DNA of 54,965 nt from the NCBI GenBank assembly GCA_040756655.1, contig JBFLYN010000022.1, positions 1-54,965 of the forward strand. Reading direction: 5' to 3'. The stretch is from JBFLYN01 sp040756655 (GTDB taxonomy: Bacteria > Bacillota > Sulfobacillia > UBA8153). The notes below the pieces were generated by a model that was given only the letters and a program-made list of their open reading frames with translations, made no database searches and was not told where the DNA came from. Within the stretch, counting starts at the first letter, position 1, and each line of letters starts with the position of its first letter. Positions 9,243 to 17,279 of the stretch are shown piece by piece. The position numbers and the translations under genes were made by a program.

Positions 9243-9896
9243 TTGCCAGGGAGGTTGAAGGACCCGGTCAGCGGGCTTACCCACGCCTTGGGTGCCGTGC
9301 TCTCAGTGGCCGGGCTCATGGTCCTGGTGTACGCCGCCTGCACTCGCGCCTCCGGTCGACACGTGGCCGTTTTTGCCGTGTTCGGGGCCGGCCTGGTCTT
9401 GGCCTATACCGCCAGCACCCTCTACCACTTGCTGCCGTTGGGTCCGTCGGGGTCTAGGCTGCTCAGGCGCATTGACCACATCATGATCTTCGTCCTCATT
9501 GCCGGCACCTACACCCCGGTCTGTGTCCTGGCCCTGGGAGGGCCTTGGGGGTGGAGTCTCTTGGCCTGTGTATGGGGGTTGGTTGTGGTCGGGGCAGTGC
9601 TCAAACTCGTATGGTTGCAGGCCCCGCGCTGGCTTTCCGTTTCCCTTTACCTCTTCATGGGCTGGCTGGTGGTGGTGGCCATATGGCCCCTGTACCACGC
9701 CCTGCCCCCGGGGGCGCTGGGTTGGCTGGCGGCAGGTGGGCTCCTGTACAGCGCCGGTGCCCTCATCTACGCCATCAAGCGCCCCAACTTCCTCCCGGGA
9801 CTGGTGGGTTTCCACGAACTGTTTCACCTTCTGGTCATGGGGGGTAGTCTTAGCCATTTCTGGCTCATGTACCGGTACATCATGAACCTGGGTTGA
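9243..9896 (+). CDS. Hemolysin III / PAQR-family membrane protein
   Basis: A seven-helix membrane protein of 217 residues. The PAQR/HlyIII signature residues are present: SGLTHALGAVL, TASTLYHLLP, RRIDHIMIFVLIAGTYTPVC and the C-terminal GFHELFHLLVMGGSLSHF. The histidines of the second helix, RIDH and HELFH form the metal site conserved in the family. Bacterial members are membrane-stress or lipid hydrolase-like proteins; true haemolysin activity is not implied. TTG 9243 is chosen because GGGAGG (9229-9234) is correctly spaced; GTG 9210 or 9234 are less likely. It sits between the AbrB gene and the D-aminoacylase gene in one direction. Confidence 0.88.
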   Translation: MPGRLKDPVSGLTHALGAVLSVAGLMVLVYAACTRASGRHVAVFAVFGAGLVLAYTASTLYHLLPLGPSGSRLLRRIDHIMIFVLIAGTYTPVCVLALGGPWGWSLLACVWGLVVVGAVLKLVWLQAPRWLSVSLYLFMGWLVVVAIWPLYHALPPGALGWLAAGGLLYSAGALIYAIKRPNFLPGLVGFHELFHLLVMGGSLSHFWLMYRYIMNLG

Positions 9897-9908
9897 GGTG
9901 GAATGGAC

Positions 9909-11420
9909 ATGTACGACTTGGTGATCCGCGGTGGGCTGGTGGTGGACGGCAGCGGGCGTCCGGCCTTCCGGGCGGACGTAGCCATCACCGGCCGTCAAGT
10001 GGCCGCCGTGGGAGAACTGGGCCGGGTCCAGAGCAGGCAGTGGATGGACGCGGGAGGGCTGGTGGTGAGCCCGGGGTTTGTGGACATCCATTCGCATTCG
10101 GATACCGTGACCCTGGAAGATGGCCGGGCCATGAGCAAGGTGATGCAGGGAGTTGCCACCGAGGTCATTGGGAACTGCGGGACGTCCGGAGGGCCAGTGC
10201 CCGGGACCACCTACGGTCAATACCTGCAGAGCCTGGAAATGGCCAAGACCTCTGTGAATTTGGCCGGGCTGGTGGGGCACGGCAACCTCAGGACCTTGCT
10301 CATGGGCGAGGGCGCGGGCAAGGCCACGCCGGAGACCCTTGAAAACATGAAGGACCTGTTGGCCCGGTGCCTGGAGGAGGGCGCGTTCGGCCTATCTTCA
10401 GGTCTGGAGTACCCGCCGGGGTTTTTTGCCGATGTCCACGAACTGGCCGGGCTTTGCCAAGTGGTGGCCGGGCGCGGCCTTTACAGCACCCACCTGCGGG
10501 ACGAGGGGCCGGGTCTCGAGGAAGCCGTCAGGGAAGCCCTTGAGGTGGGGCGGAGATCGCGGGTGGCGGTACAGATCTCCCATTTGAAGTCCGTAGGCCC
10601 GGAGCACTGGGGCCAACTCCCGGCGACCATTGCCCTGGTGGAGGCTGCCCGAGACGAAGGTTTGGACGTCATGTTCGACGTCTACCCTTACACAGCTTCC
10701 AGTACCAGCCTGTCCATTGTGGTGCCCGAGTGGGCCCACGACGGGGGACGGCAGGCCCTGGTGGCCCGCCTCGGGGATCCGGACACTCGCCGGCGGATCG
10801 AAGAAGAGTCCCGCCGGCGCACCGAACGCCAGGGGGGCTGGCACCGCATGGTGGTGACCTCGGTCACTGCACCCGAGCACCGGCAGTACGAGGGCTTGAA
10901 CCTGACCGAGATCGGGCAGGCACTGGGCAAGGAGCCGTGGGATGCCGCGTTCGATCTCTTGATCGCCTCCCAGGGCCAGGTCGGCGTCATCAGGCATGCC
11001 ATCTCACCAGACGATGTGGCCTGCGCCATCGCCCACCCGCTCTCCATCATCTGCAGCGACGGCCGGGCACTGTCTCGAGACATCGAGCAGAAAGTCCACC
11101 CCCGGAACTTCGGTGCTTTCCCGAGGGTACTGGGGAAGTACGTGCGCGAAGAGGGTCTTCTTACCCTGGAATGGGCCATCGCGAAGATGACTTCCCGGGC
11201 CGCCGACCGGGTGGGCATACCCGGGCGGGGAATACTGGCCCCGGGATACTGGGCCGACGTCACCGTGTTTGACCCCAGGTCGGTCCAAGATCAAGCTACC
11301 TTTGCCGAGCCCTTGCGTTACCCGTCTGGGATATGCCACGTGCTGGTCAACGGGACGGCCGTGGTCCGGGATGGGCAACACACCGGGGCGTTGCCCGGGC
11401 GAGTCCTGAGAAGGCAGTAA
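9909..11420 (+). CDS. N-acyl-D-amino-acid deacylase (D-aminoacylase family)
   Basis: An amidohydrolase of about 503 residues that releases D-amino acids from N-acyl-D-amino acids. It has the beta-sandwich start (YDLVIRGGLVVDGSGRPAFR), the metal motif GFVDIHSHSD (His61, His63), the cysteine ligand in VIGNCGTSG (Cys90), STHLRDEG, SHLKSVG and the distal ICSDGRALS aspartate, ending with the second half of the sandwich (GILAPGYWADVTVFDP). GAGGTGG at about 9895-9901 suits ATG 9909 better than ATG 9903. It directly follows the hemolysin-III gene. Dihydroorotase-like or D-glutamate deacylases are alternatives; the GNCG motif favours the D-aminoacylase branch. Confidence 0.88.
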   Translation: MYDLVIRGGLVVDGSGRPAFRADVAITGRQVAAVGELGRVQSRQWMDAGGLVVSPGFVDIHSHSDTVTLEDGRAMSKVMQGVATEVIGNCGTSGGPVPGTTYGQYLQSLEMAKTSVNLAGLVGHGNLRTLLMGEGAGKATPETLENMKDLLARCLEEGAFGLSSGLEYPPGFFADVHELAGLCQVVAGRGLYSTHLRDEGPGLEEAVREALEVGRRSRVAVQISHLKSVGPEHWGQLPATIALVEAARDEGLDVMFDVYPYTASSTSLSIVVPEWAHDGGRQALVARLGDPDTRRRIEEESRRRTERQGGWHRMVVTSVTAPEHRQYEGLNLTEIGQALGKEPWDAAFDLLIASQGQVGVIRHAISPDDVACAIAHPLSIICSDGRALSRDIEQKVHPRNFGAFPRVLGKYVREEGLLTLEWAIAKMTSRAADRVGIPGRGILAPGYWADVTVFDPRSVQDQATFAEPLRYPSGICHVLVNGTAVVRDGQHTGALPGRVLRRQ

Positions 11421-11649
11421 CGGAAACCAAAGTCCCCGGGGAGTGCAGTGGCCTACCTGCGGCGGGCGTTTCCGGGCTGGTCCTGGTTCTTGCCCGGGGC
11501 ACAAACCTGTGCCGAGTGCATGTGCAAGCAATACCCCAGCCCGGGCCTCCTATCCGGTCAAGAAACTCACCAACTGCACCTGGTGCCCGGCCAGTCCGCG
11601 CACCACCCGGAGATACGCCAGGGAATACAGTGCTCCGCCCCAGCAGGAC
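11421..11649. other. Intergenic sequence between convergent units
   Basis: Separates the D-aminoacylase stop from the decayed frame that follows atpG. Small plus-strand frames (from 11443-11448) have cysteine-rich, shadow-like composition and no recognisable motif. Confidence 0.35.
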
Positions 11650-12003
11650 GCGCAGTTATCGCCGGCGCGCCCGCGCAAACTGCATGCGGACCCAGGTCGA
11701 ATACCTGGGCGGCGGGCGACGTGAGGAGCTGAGCGTGAGGATGGAGGCACGGTCTTCCGCATCCAGCCGGGCCCGTCGCCAAAGCTAGAAAGACCCCCCA
11801 GGAGAACGTCCCCCAGCCCATAGCCGGTTTCCTCCGGCGCGACCATGCCACCGGGCGCAACTACCACGAGCCGTGCCGAAATGAGCGCAAAGGCCGGGCG
11901 GTGCCGGGTGAGAACGCCGGTCTCCAGCAGCAACTGCGCCGGTCGGCGGGTTGGAGAACCCCCAGTCTGCCAGCTGGCCAGCAGCCCGGGCGCGGACGTC
12001 CAT
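11650..12003 (-). pseudogene. Decayed unidentified gene downstream of atpG
   Basis: A coding-like minus-strand stretch begins at ATG 12003, 23 nt after the atpG stop. Its coding appearance jumps between three frames: MDVRARAAGQLADWGFSNPP, then ETGVLTRHRPAFALISARLV with VVAPGGMVAPEETGYGLGDV, then EDRASILTLSSSRRPPRYST ending WVRMQFARARRR. Read together they resemble one short protein with at least two frameshifts. I do not recognise the family. Its position suggests a former last gene of the ATP synthase transcript. Confidence 0.3.
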
Positions 12004-12026
12004 GATGGACCTGTGCGGGCCCCTGT

Positions 12027-12905
12027 CTACTCACCCTGGGGCTGCACCGCTTCCACGCCTGCGAGTACATCGGCCAGTTCGGCGGTGATCTCTTCTTGGC
12101 GCTGCTGCCGGTACTGGTTCATGAGTTCCTCCAGATGCTGCTCAATGGTGCGACTGGCGCCCTCCATGGCCGTCAGACGAGCGGCGCTTTCGCTGGCGGC
12201 GGACTCGGCCAGCGCCAGGGCCAGCTCGGACAGGAAGTACTGGGGAAGCAGGTCAGCCAGCAGCTGGGAGGGCTCGCTCCCGTACTGGGGCAGGGTTCGA
12301 AAAGGAGGTTCGCCAGTGGGCAAGTGCCGGAACTGCCGGGGGGAAAAGGGGAGAAGGTCCAGGGTGGTTTCGCGGTAACGGACGCTTCCCAGGTGCCGGT
12401 GAAACATCACGCGCAACCGGCCGCAGTGCCCCTGCTCCCTTTGTTCTTCGACGATCTGCAGCAGACGGCGGGCCTGGCTGGTAATGGCTTCGACGCTCAC
12501 CGGGGCATCCAGCACCGCCAGAGGGCTGGCCCCGGCGGTCTCCAGCATTCCTGCCAGTCGCGTCCCTACCACCACGGGGCACCAGCCGGGAGAGGACCAG
12601 GCCGGCCGGGCGTGGTCCAGCATGCGGTCGTTGAACTGGCCACACAAACCCTGGTCCGAACCTACCAGCACGGCCAGACCGGGACCTTCGGGGGAGAGCC
12701 GGGTACGCTCCCATTGCCCGGGTGGCAGCTGGGCGGTGGCAACGTGCAGGGCCAGGCGGATGGTGCGCGCGTATTCCCGTAAGTTCCCGGTGGCGTGTTC
12801 AAACCGGCGGATGTTGACCATGGCCAGGGTGCGCATGGTCCCCACGATGGAACTGAGGGTCTCCGCCGTCTGGATCTGGCTTTCGATGATGGCGAGAGTG
12901 CGCAC
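12027..12905 (-). CDS. atpG: N-type F1F0 ATP synthase, gamma subunit
   Basis: The 292-residue central-stalk subunit that turns inside the alpha3beta3 ring. It has the N-terminal coiled-coil helix (IESQIQTAETLSSIVGTMRT) and the long C-terminal helix (AARLTAMEGASRTIEQHLEE then LMNQYRQQRQEEITAELADV). It is divergent, as expected for N-type enzymes. The start is GTG 12905, sharing one base with the TAG of atpA. It is the last intact gene of the operon. Confidence 0.88.
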   Translation of the reverse strand: MRTLAIIESQIQTAETLSSIVGTMRTLAMVNIRRFEHATGNLREYARTIRLALHVATAQLPPGQWERTRLSPEGPGLAVLVGSDQGLCGQFNDRMLDHARPAWSSPGWCPVVVGTRLAGMLETAGASPLAVLDAPVSVEAITSQARRLLQIVEEQREQGHCGRLRVMFHRHLGSVRYRETTLDLLPFSPRQFRHLPTGEPPFRTLPQYGSEPSQLLADLLPQYFLSELALALAESAASESAARLTAMEGASRTIEQHLEELMNQYRQQRQEEITAELADVLAGVEAVQPQGE

Positions 12906-14428
12906 TAGGCCTCATCCCTTTGCTGGAATCCGGCGAGGGCAGCTTCGATCAACTGCTCGAGGTGGGCGCGGTGGTGGTCCCGCAGCGGCTGCCTGGCCTC
13001 TACCACCTTCTTGAGTGCCGTTCCTTCTGATTCTACTTTGGCCCGGATGGCGCGTTCGGCACCGGGAATATCCGGCAGGGGGATGGGGTCCAGCTTTCCC
13101 TCGGTAAGCGCCATGAGTGCTGCCAGTTGGCCCAGAGGGGGCACCGGTTCCAGTAGATCCTGCTTGAACACCTCCCGCAGGCGCCGCCCTCGATCGATGG
13201 CCTGTTGGGATGCGTCGTCCAGTCGCGCGCTGATGCGGGAGAACATCTCCAGCTCCCGGTACTGGCTGTAGGTGAGCTTGAGGGGCCCAACTACCCCCTG
13301 GTAGGCGGGCAGTTGTGCCTTGCCCCCCACGCGGGATACTGAAAGCCCCACATCCACCGCCGGCAAGAAGCCCTGTTGATAGAGGCCGGGGTCCAAGTAG
13401 ATCTGTCCATCCGTGATGGATATAAGGTTGGTGGGTATGTAGGCGGAGATATTTTGTGCCTGGGTCTCCACGATGGGCAATGCGGTCAAAGAGCCCCCAC
13501 CCAGGTCTTCGCGCAGGTGGGTCGCGCGTTCCAGAAGCCGCGAGTGAACGTAGAAGATGTCGCCGGGGTAGGCTTCGCGGCCGGGCGGGCGTCGCAGCAG
13601 CAGTGAGAGCTCGCGGTAGGTGTTGGCGTGCTTGGTAAGATCATCATAGACCACCAAGACGTCGTGCCCATGCTCCATGAAATACTCACCTACGCTGGTG
13701 GCGGCGTAGGGCGCCAGGTACTGCAGGCCCACCGGGTCCGAGCCGCTGGCCACCATGACGATGGTGTATTCCATCGCCTGGTGCTGCCGCAGCGCGGCGA
13801 TGACCTGAGCAGTAGCCGCTTGACGCTGCCCCACCGCCAGGTAGATGCAGATCACCCCCTGCTCCCGCTGGTTGACCATGGTATCCAAGGCGATGGAGGT
13901 CTTGCCCACCTGGCGGTCACCTAAGATCAACTGGCGCTGGCCGCGGCCAATGGCTACCAGGGCGTCGATCACCTTGATGCCGGTCTGTAGGGGGCGTTCC
14001 ACCGGCGCCCGGTCGCTGATGGGTCGCGGCGGCCGCTCCACCGGGTAGTAGTGCTGGGTGGACGGGGCACGCCCCCCGTCCAGGGGCCGACCCAGGGGAT
14101 CTATCACCCTCCCCAGGAGCGCTTCGCCCACCGGCACTCTCGCCACTTCTCCGGTGCGAAACACATAGTCGCCAGTGCCCAACGACGTGACCCTATCCAA
14201 CAGCACAACCCCGGCTGCTGTCGCCGTCAGGTCCAGCACCATGCCGAACCCGCCGGGCAGTTGCACCAGCTCGCCCAGCTGTACTCCCGGCAGGCCCGCC
14301 ACCCGTGCAATGCCGTCACCAGTGCTCAGCACCCGGCCGCTCTCCCGCAAAGGCAGTTCACGCTCACGCTGGCTGCAGAGTGCCGCGTGCAGGGCGGCCA
14401 GGGCATGGCGATACGCCTGTTCAAGCAT
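12905..14428 (-). CDS. atpA: N-type F1F0 ATP synthase, alpha subunit
   Basis: The non-catalytic nucleotide-binding F1 subunit, 507 residues. It shows the P-loop GDRQVGKT (170-177), VYDDLTKHA, the family block SLLLRRPPGREAYPGDIFY, and SRVGGKAQLPAYQ. The start is ATG 14428, overlapping the atpF stop by 8 nt. The frame is open further upstream to 14638, but that part is antisense-like and out of family. The alpha subunit is usually preceded by a delta gene in ordinary F-ATPases; here atpF precedes it directly, as in N-ATPase operons. Confidence 0.95.
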   Translation of the reverse strand: MLEQAYRHALAALHAALCSQRERELPLRESGRVLSTGDGIARVAGLPGVQLGELVQLPGGFGMVLDLTATAAGVVLLDRVTSLGTGDYVFRTGEVARVPVGEALLGRVIDPLGRPLDGGRAPSTQHYYPVERPPRPISDRAPVERPLQTGIKVIDALVAIGRGQRQLILGDRQVGKTSIALDTMVNQREQGVICIYLAVGQRQAATAQVIAALRQHQAMEYTIVMVASGSDPVGLQYLAPYAATSVGEYFMEHGHDVLVVYDDLTKHANTYRELSLLLRRPPGREAYPGDIFYVHSRLLERATHLREDLGGGSLTALPIVETQAQNISAYIPTNLISITDGQIYLDPGLYQQGFLPAVDVGLSVSRVGGKAQLPAYQGVVGPLKLTYSQYRELEMFSRISARLDDASQQAIDRGRRLREVFKQDLLEPVPPLGQLAALMALTEGKLDPIPLPDIPGAERAIRAKVESEGTALKKVVEARQPLRDHHRAHLEQLIEAALAGFQQRDEA

Positions 14429-15215
14429 GGGTATGACCCGCAGCTTCCCGGGCTGCATCACGGTCCAGCAGCTCCTGGCGGGAGTCCTTTTCCACCCGGC
14501 GCAGGTAACCGGCGGCATTCCACTCCAGGCTGGCTGCGGTGGTCTGGATGGCAACGCCGAATACCAGGCCAGCGTCGGCCCGGAATTCGATGGTGGGGAC
14601 GTGGGGTCGGCACGCTTGCAGGATGGCAGCTTCAGCACGGGTGCGAGCCCCGGGCGATAGTGGCCTGCCGGTGGTCACGACCATGAGCGGATCGGTGGCC
14701 AACCCGGCTTTCAGTAGCTCGATATGCCCGGTTTTCGCTTCATGCAGGCGCCCAACGAGCACGCCCAGTGCCGCCTCCTCCAGGGCGGTGTCTGCCAGCT
14801 CGGCCAGAACTCGCTGGGCCAGCTGGCAAGCATGGCTGATAATCTCCTCCTGCAGGTGCAAAAGGACCATGCCCTTTTCCTGCTCGAGGCTTTGATGGAA
14901 ATGACGGTGGGCGGCTTCGGCTTCCTTCCGGGCCTCGGCCAAAAGCTCGTGCCTTTGAGCATCGGCCAATTGCCGGGCCTCCTGGAGCAACCGCTCTTTT
15001 TCCCTTTCTAGGTCACCGAGGCGTTGGTGGTATTCAGCGGCCAGGGCCTGGCCTTCGGCCACCAGTTTCCGCCCTTGATCCAGCCCGTGGCTGATGCGAC
15101 GTTCGCGTTCGGCCATGATGGAAGCTATGGGTGCAAAGAGGAATCGCTTCAGCAAGTAGACGAGCAAGGCCAGGTTGAGCAGCTGGGCAACGATCCTAAT
15201 CCAGTTGAGTTCCAT
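14421..15215 (-). CDS. atpF: N-type F1F0 ATP synthase, extended b subunit
   Basis: The peripheral-stalk subunit, 264 residues, longer than the usual 160-170. One N-terminal membrane helix (IVAQLLNLALLVYLLKRFLF) is followed by a long charged coiled coil (ERERRISHGLDQGRKLVAEG to ERLLQEARQLADAQRHELLA) and an extra C-terminal domain with delta-like character (PLMVVTTGRPLSPGARTRAE). No separate atpH exists, so this C-terminal part probably takes the delta role, as described for N-ATPases. The start is ATG 15215, five bases after the atpE stop with AGGTGG upstream, not the earlier ATG at 15254. Confidence 0.92.
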   Translation of the reverse strand: MELNWIRIVAQLLNLALLVYLLKRFLFAPIASIMAERERRISHGLDQGRKLVAEGQALAAEYHQRLGDLEREKERLLQEARQLADAQRHELLAEARKEAEAAHRHFHQSLEQEKGMVLLHLQEEIISHACQLAQRVLAELADTALEEAALGVLVGRLHEAKTGHIELLKAGLATDPLMVVTTGRPLSPGARTRAEAAILQACRPHVPTIEFRADAGLVFGVAIQTTAASLEWNAAGYLRRVEKDSRQELLDRDAAREAAGHTHA

Positions 15216-15220
15216 ACGGT

Positions 15221-15502
15221 TTAGCCACCTACTTTGCCCATGAAGAACTGCCAAAAGGGGTTGATGAACAGCAGTATCATGGTAACTACAAAGCAGTAGA
15301 TGGCAGTGGACTCGATCATGGCCAGGCCCACAAAGAGGGTGCGGGTGATGGTATTGGCTGCGTCCGGTTGCTGGGCAATGGCGGACAGAGCCTCGCTCAC
15401 CGCGCGTCCTTGACCCAGCGCCGGACCAATGGAACCGATGGCCATGGTTAGTCCGGCCGTGATGATGGAGACCATGCCGACCAAGGCTAAATCTACCGTC
15501 AC
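15221..15502 (-). CDS. atpE: N-type ATP synthase, c subunit with Na+ signature
   Basis: The 93-residue proteolipid that forms the rotor ring, two hydrophobic hairpin helices. Helix 1 has IGPALGQGRAV with Gln31, and helix 2 has MIESTAIYCFV with Glu64, Ser65, Thr66 and Tyr69. Gln, Glu, Ser, Thr and Tyr in this spacing are the Na+-binding ligands known from the Ilyobacter tartaricus ring. The ring is therefore predicted to couple to Na+. The start is GTG 15502, overlapping the TGA of atpB (GTGA). Confidence 0.95.
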   Translation of the reverse strand: MTVDLALVGMVSIITAGLTMAIGSIGPALGQGRAVSEALSAIAQQPDAANTITRTLFVGLAMIESTAIYCFVVTMILLFINPFWQFFMGKVGG

Positions 15503-16206
15503 TTTTCTTTCCCCGCTTTCTGATGGGTTTTTGCCGCCGAGGCGATGTAGACCATTGCCAGGACGGCGAAGATGTAGGCCTGGATGGCGCCAGTCACCAG
15601 TCCCAGCAACTGTAACAGCACCGGGAAGAAGAAGGGGGCGATGCCGATGATGATGGACACCATCACCACACCACTCATCATGTTGCCGAACAGGCGAACG
15701 GCCAAAGCGAGGGTGCGCGATAGCTCGCCGATTACGTTGAAGGGCAGCATGAAGGGCGTCGGTTCCAGGTAGGTGCCCAGGTAATGGCGAACCCCGTCCC
15801 GGACCAGGCTGAAGCAAGGCACTGCCAGCAGCACCGCCAGGGCCAGCGCCGCCGTGGTATCGAGAGTAGCCGTGGGTGGATAGTAGACCATGGGCCACCC
15901 GGGTACCAGTTGCCCAAGGGAGGGTATGATGGCCATGACGTTGGCGGTGAAGATGAAAAGGAAGATGGTGCCGACGAAGGCAAGGTAGGGGGATGCCTTG
16001 CCGCCGGCTATCTCCGAGATCTGCTGGTCGATGACTTCAACTACTGCTTCCAGAAAGTTCTGTTCCGGCGACGGGTGATCAGCGTACTGCAGGTGCCGGG
16101 TAAGCCAGTAAGAGGTCGCCACCAGCACAGCCATGACCATCCAGGTGTTGATCATGAGGGTCCAAAACGACACGCCCAGGGCCATGTCACTGGCGGCCAG
16201 GTTCAT
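15499..16206 (-). CDS. atpB: N-type ATP synthase, a subunit
   Basis: The 235-residue stator channel subunit with five to six membrane helices. The helix SRTLALAVRLFGNMMSGV carries the essential arginine (Arg171, matching E. coli Arg210). The periplasmic and loop segments are short, as in N-type subunits. It starts at ATG 16206, inside the last 20 nt of atpR, and ends on TGA overlapping the atpE GTG, so translation is coupled through R-B-E. Confidence 0.94.
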   Translation of the reverse strand: MNLAASDMALGVSFWTLMINTWMVMAVLVATSYWLTRHLQYADHPSPEQNFLEAVVEVIDQQISEIAGGKASPYLAFVGTIFLFIFTANVMAIIPSLGQLVPGWPMVYYPPTATLDTTAALALAVLLAVPCFSLVRDGVRHYLGTYLEPTPFMLPFNVIGELSRTLALAVRLFGNMMSGVVMVSIIIGIAPFFFPVLLQLLGLVTGAIQAYIFAVLAMVYIASAAKTHQKAGKEK

Positions 16207-16501
16207 CTGTCTTCCCCTTTCCCGATCGTAAAGACCGGAGCGAATACCTGATTACCAGCAGGCGACCTACTCCCACTCCCACCAAGAGTGCCAGTATGCG
16301 CCAGAAGTTGAACCCGCTCAGCCAAAGCAGTGCTGCCGCCAGCAGCACACAACGTATGATCGAAGAAGCCATGGCCACCAGCAACGGATGGCGGGTATTG
16401 GTGAGCCGTCCCACCGTCCACAGCAGGCCGCCGAAATGCAAAACTCCAAGCAGGGCGCCGGCTAGGACCGGGAGGGCCAGTTCGGCCACGTTGGGCTTCA
16501 T
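16187..16501 (-). CDS. atpR: N-ATPase accessory membrane protein AtpR
   Basis: A 104-residue protein with about three membrane helices: LALPVLAGALLGVLHFGGLL, MASSIIRCVLLAAALLWLSG and ILALLVGVGVGRLLV. Size and place between atpQ and atpB match AtpR of N-ATPase operons. AtpR is thought to help assemble or retain the rotor ring; this is inference from the family. Its ATG overlaps the atpQ stop (ATGA) and its end overlaps atpB. Confidence 0.88.
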   Translation of the reverse strand: MKPNVAELALPVLAGALLGVLHFGGLLWTVGRLTNTRHPLLVAMASSIIRCVLLAAALLWLSGFNFWRILALLVGVGVGRLLVIRYSLRSLRSGKGKTDEPGRQ

Positions 16502-16842
16502 GCTTCATCGTCTCCATCCGTGTCGACCTGGGTTTCGCTGGCATTCTTCTGCAGCCAGCCCCATACGTTGAGGACCCCCAGGGTGAGGCCGGCCAGCATC
16601 AACGCCAAGGTCCACGAAAAACCGTTCCCCAACCGGGCGTCCAGCCAGTGACCGAGGATCAGGCCCAATAGCGTAGGCAAGGCAATGGACCAGCCCACCA
16701 ACCCGAACATCCCCATGCCCATCCAGATGCTGCGGGTTTTCTCACGGTCGGCCCTGAGCTTGCGCCGGCTCTTTTGGCCCACGGTGTGCCCGAAATCCCC
16801 TGCCTGGCCCTTCCGGTGGGATCTGCCACCAGTCGGTGCCAT
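16498..16842 (-). CDS. atpQ: N-ATPase accessory protein AtpQ (AtpZ/AtpI-like)
   Basis: A 114-residue protein with a basic N-terminus (KSRRKLRADREKTRSIWMGM) and two helices (GLVGWSIALPTLLGLILGHW and FSWTLALMLAGLTLGVLNVW), the layout of AtpZ/AtpI-family ATPase_gene1 proteins. In N-ATPase operons this gene is called atpQ. GGGAGG lies about 11 nt before ATG 16842. It probably pairs with AtpR in the membrane, but its job is not established. Confidence 0.87.
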   Translation of the reverse strand: MAPTGGRSHRKGQAGDFGHTVGQKSRRKLRADREKTRSIWMGMGMFGLVGWSIALPTLLGLILGHWLDARLGNGFSWTLALMLAGLTLGVLNVWGWLQKNASETQVDTDGDDEA

Positions 16843-16872
16843 GGGTGCATCGCCTCCCTTGCCGTGGGCAGT

Positions 16873-17274
16873 TCACCGCCCGCCCAGCTCCATCAAGCGC
16901 CGTACCAGCGCCACTTCCAAGCGCGCCAGAACCCCCCGGCTGATCCTCTCGTTTTCCTGGTGCTGGCGGGCCTTTTCCAGGATGAACTTCTCCAGCTCGT
17001 CCAAAGCCTCCGCGTGCACAGCATCGGGAGTCGACACAAGAAGCTGGGTTCCCTTCTTCACCAGCACGCCGCCATCCACGGCCACAAACCCCGGTTGCTG
17101 GTTTTCTCCTACGTAACTGATAATGCCGGTGGCGAGCGCTGCAACGAAGTCAATGTGACGAGGCAAAAACCCGCGGGAGCCCCCTTTGGCCTCTACGTTG
17201 ACCTGCCCGGCGAGGGTATCCAACACTACCCGGGTTGGCATCATGACCTTCAGTTGCAGGTGTTGATGGTCCAT
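16873..17274 (-). CDS. atpC: N-type ATP synthase, epsilon subunit
   Basis: A 133-residue protein with the beta-sandwich N-terminal domain (LQLKVMMPTRVVLDTLAGQV, then GSRGFLPRHIDFVAALATGI) and a helical C-terminal tail (AEALDELEKFILEKARQHQE). It connects gamma to the c ring and can inhibit ATP hydrolysis. ATG 17274 has GGGGA upstream and begins five bases after the atpD stop; the frame could also open at TTG 17283. Confidence 0.9.
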   Translation of the reverse strand: MDHQHLQLKVMMPTRVVLDTLAGQVNVEAKGGSRGFLPRHIDFVAALATGIISYVGENQQPGFVAVDGGVLVKKGTQLLVSTPDAVHAEALDELEKFILEKARQHQENERISRGVLARLEVALVRRLMELGGR

Positions 17275-17279
17275 GAGCG

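Noticed and set aside
9303..10280. 325-codon minus-strand frame opposite the hemolysin-III and D-aminoacylase genes
   Set aside because: Proline/histidine/glutamine-rich shadow of two well-supported genes.
14421..14428. Missing atpH (delta subunit) as a deletion in the ATP synthase operon
   Set aside because: N-type operons naturally lack atpH; the extended C-terminus of atpF explains the absence.
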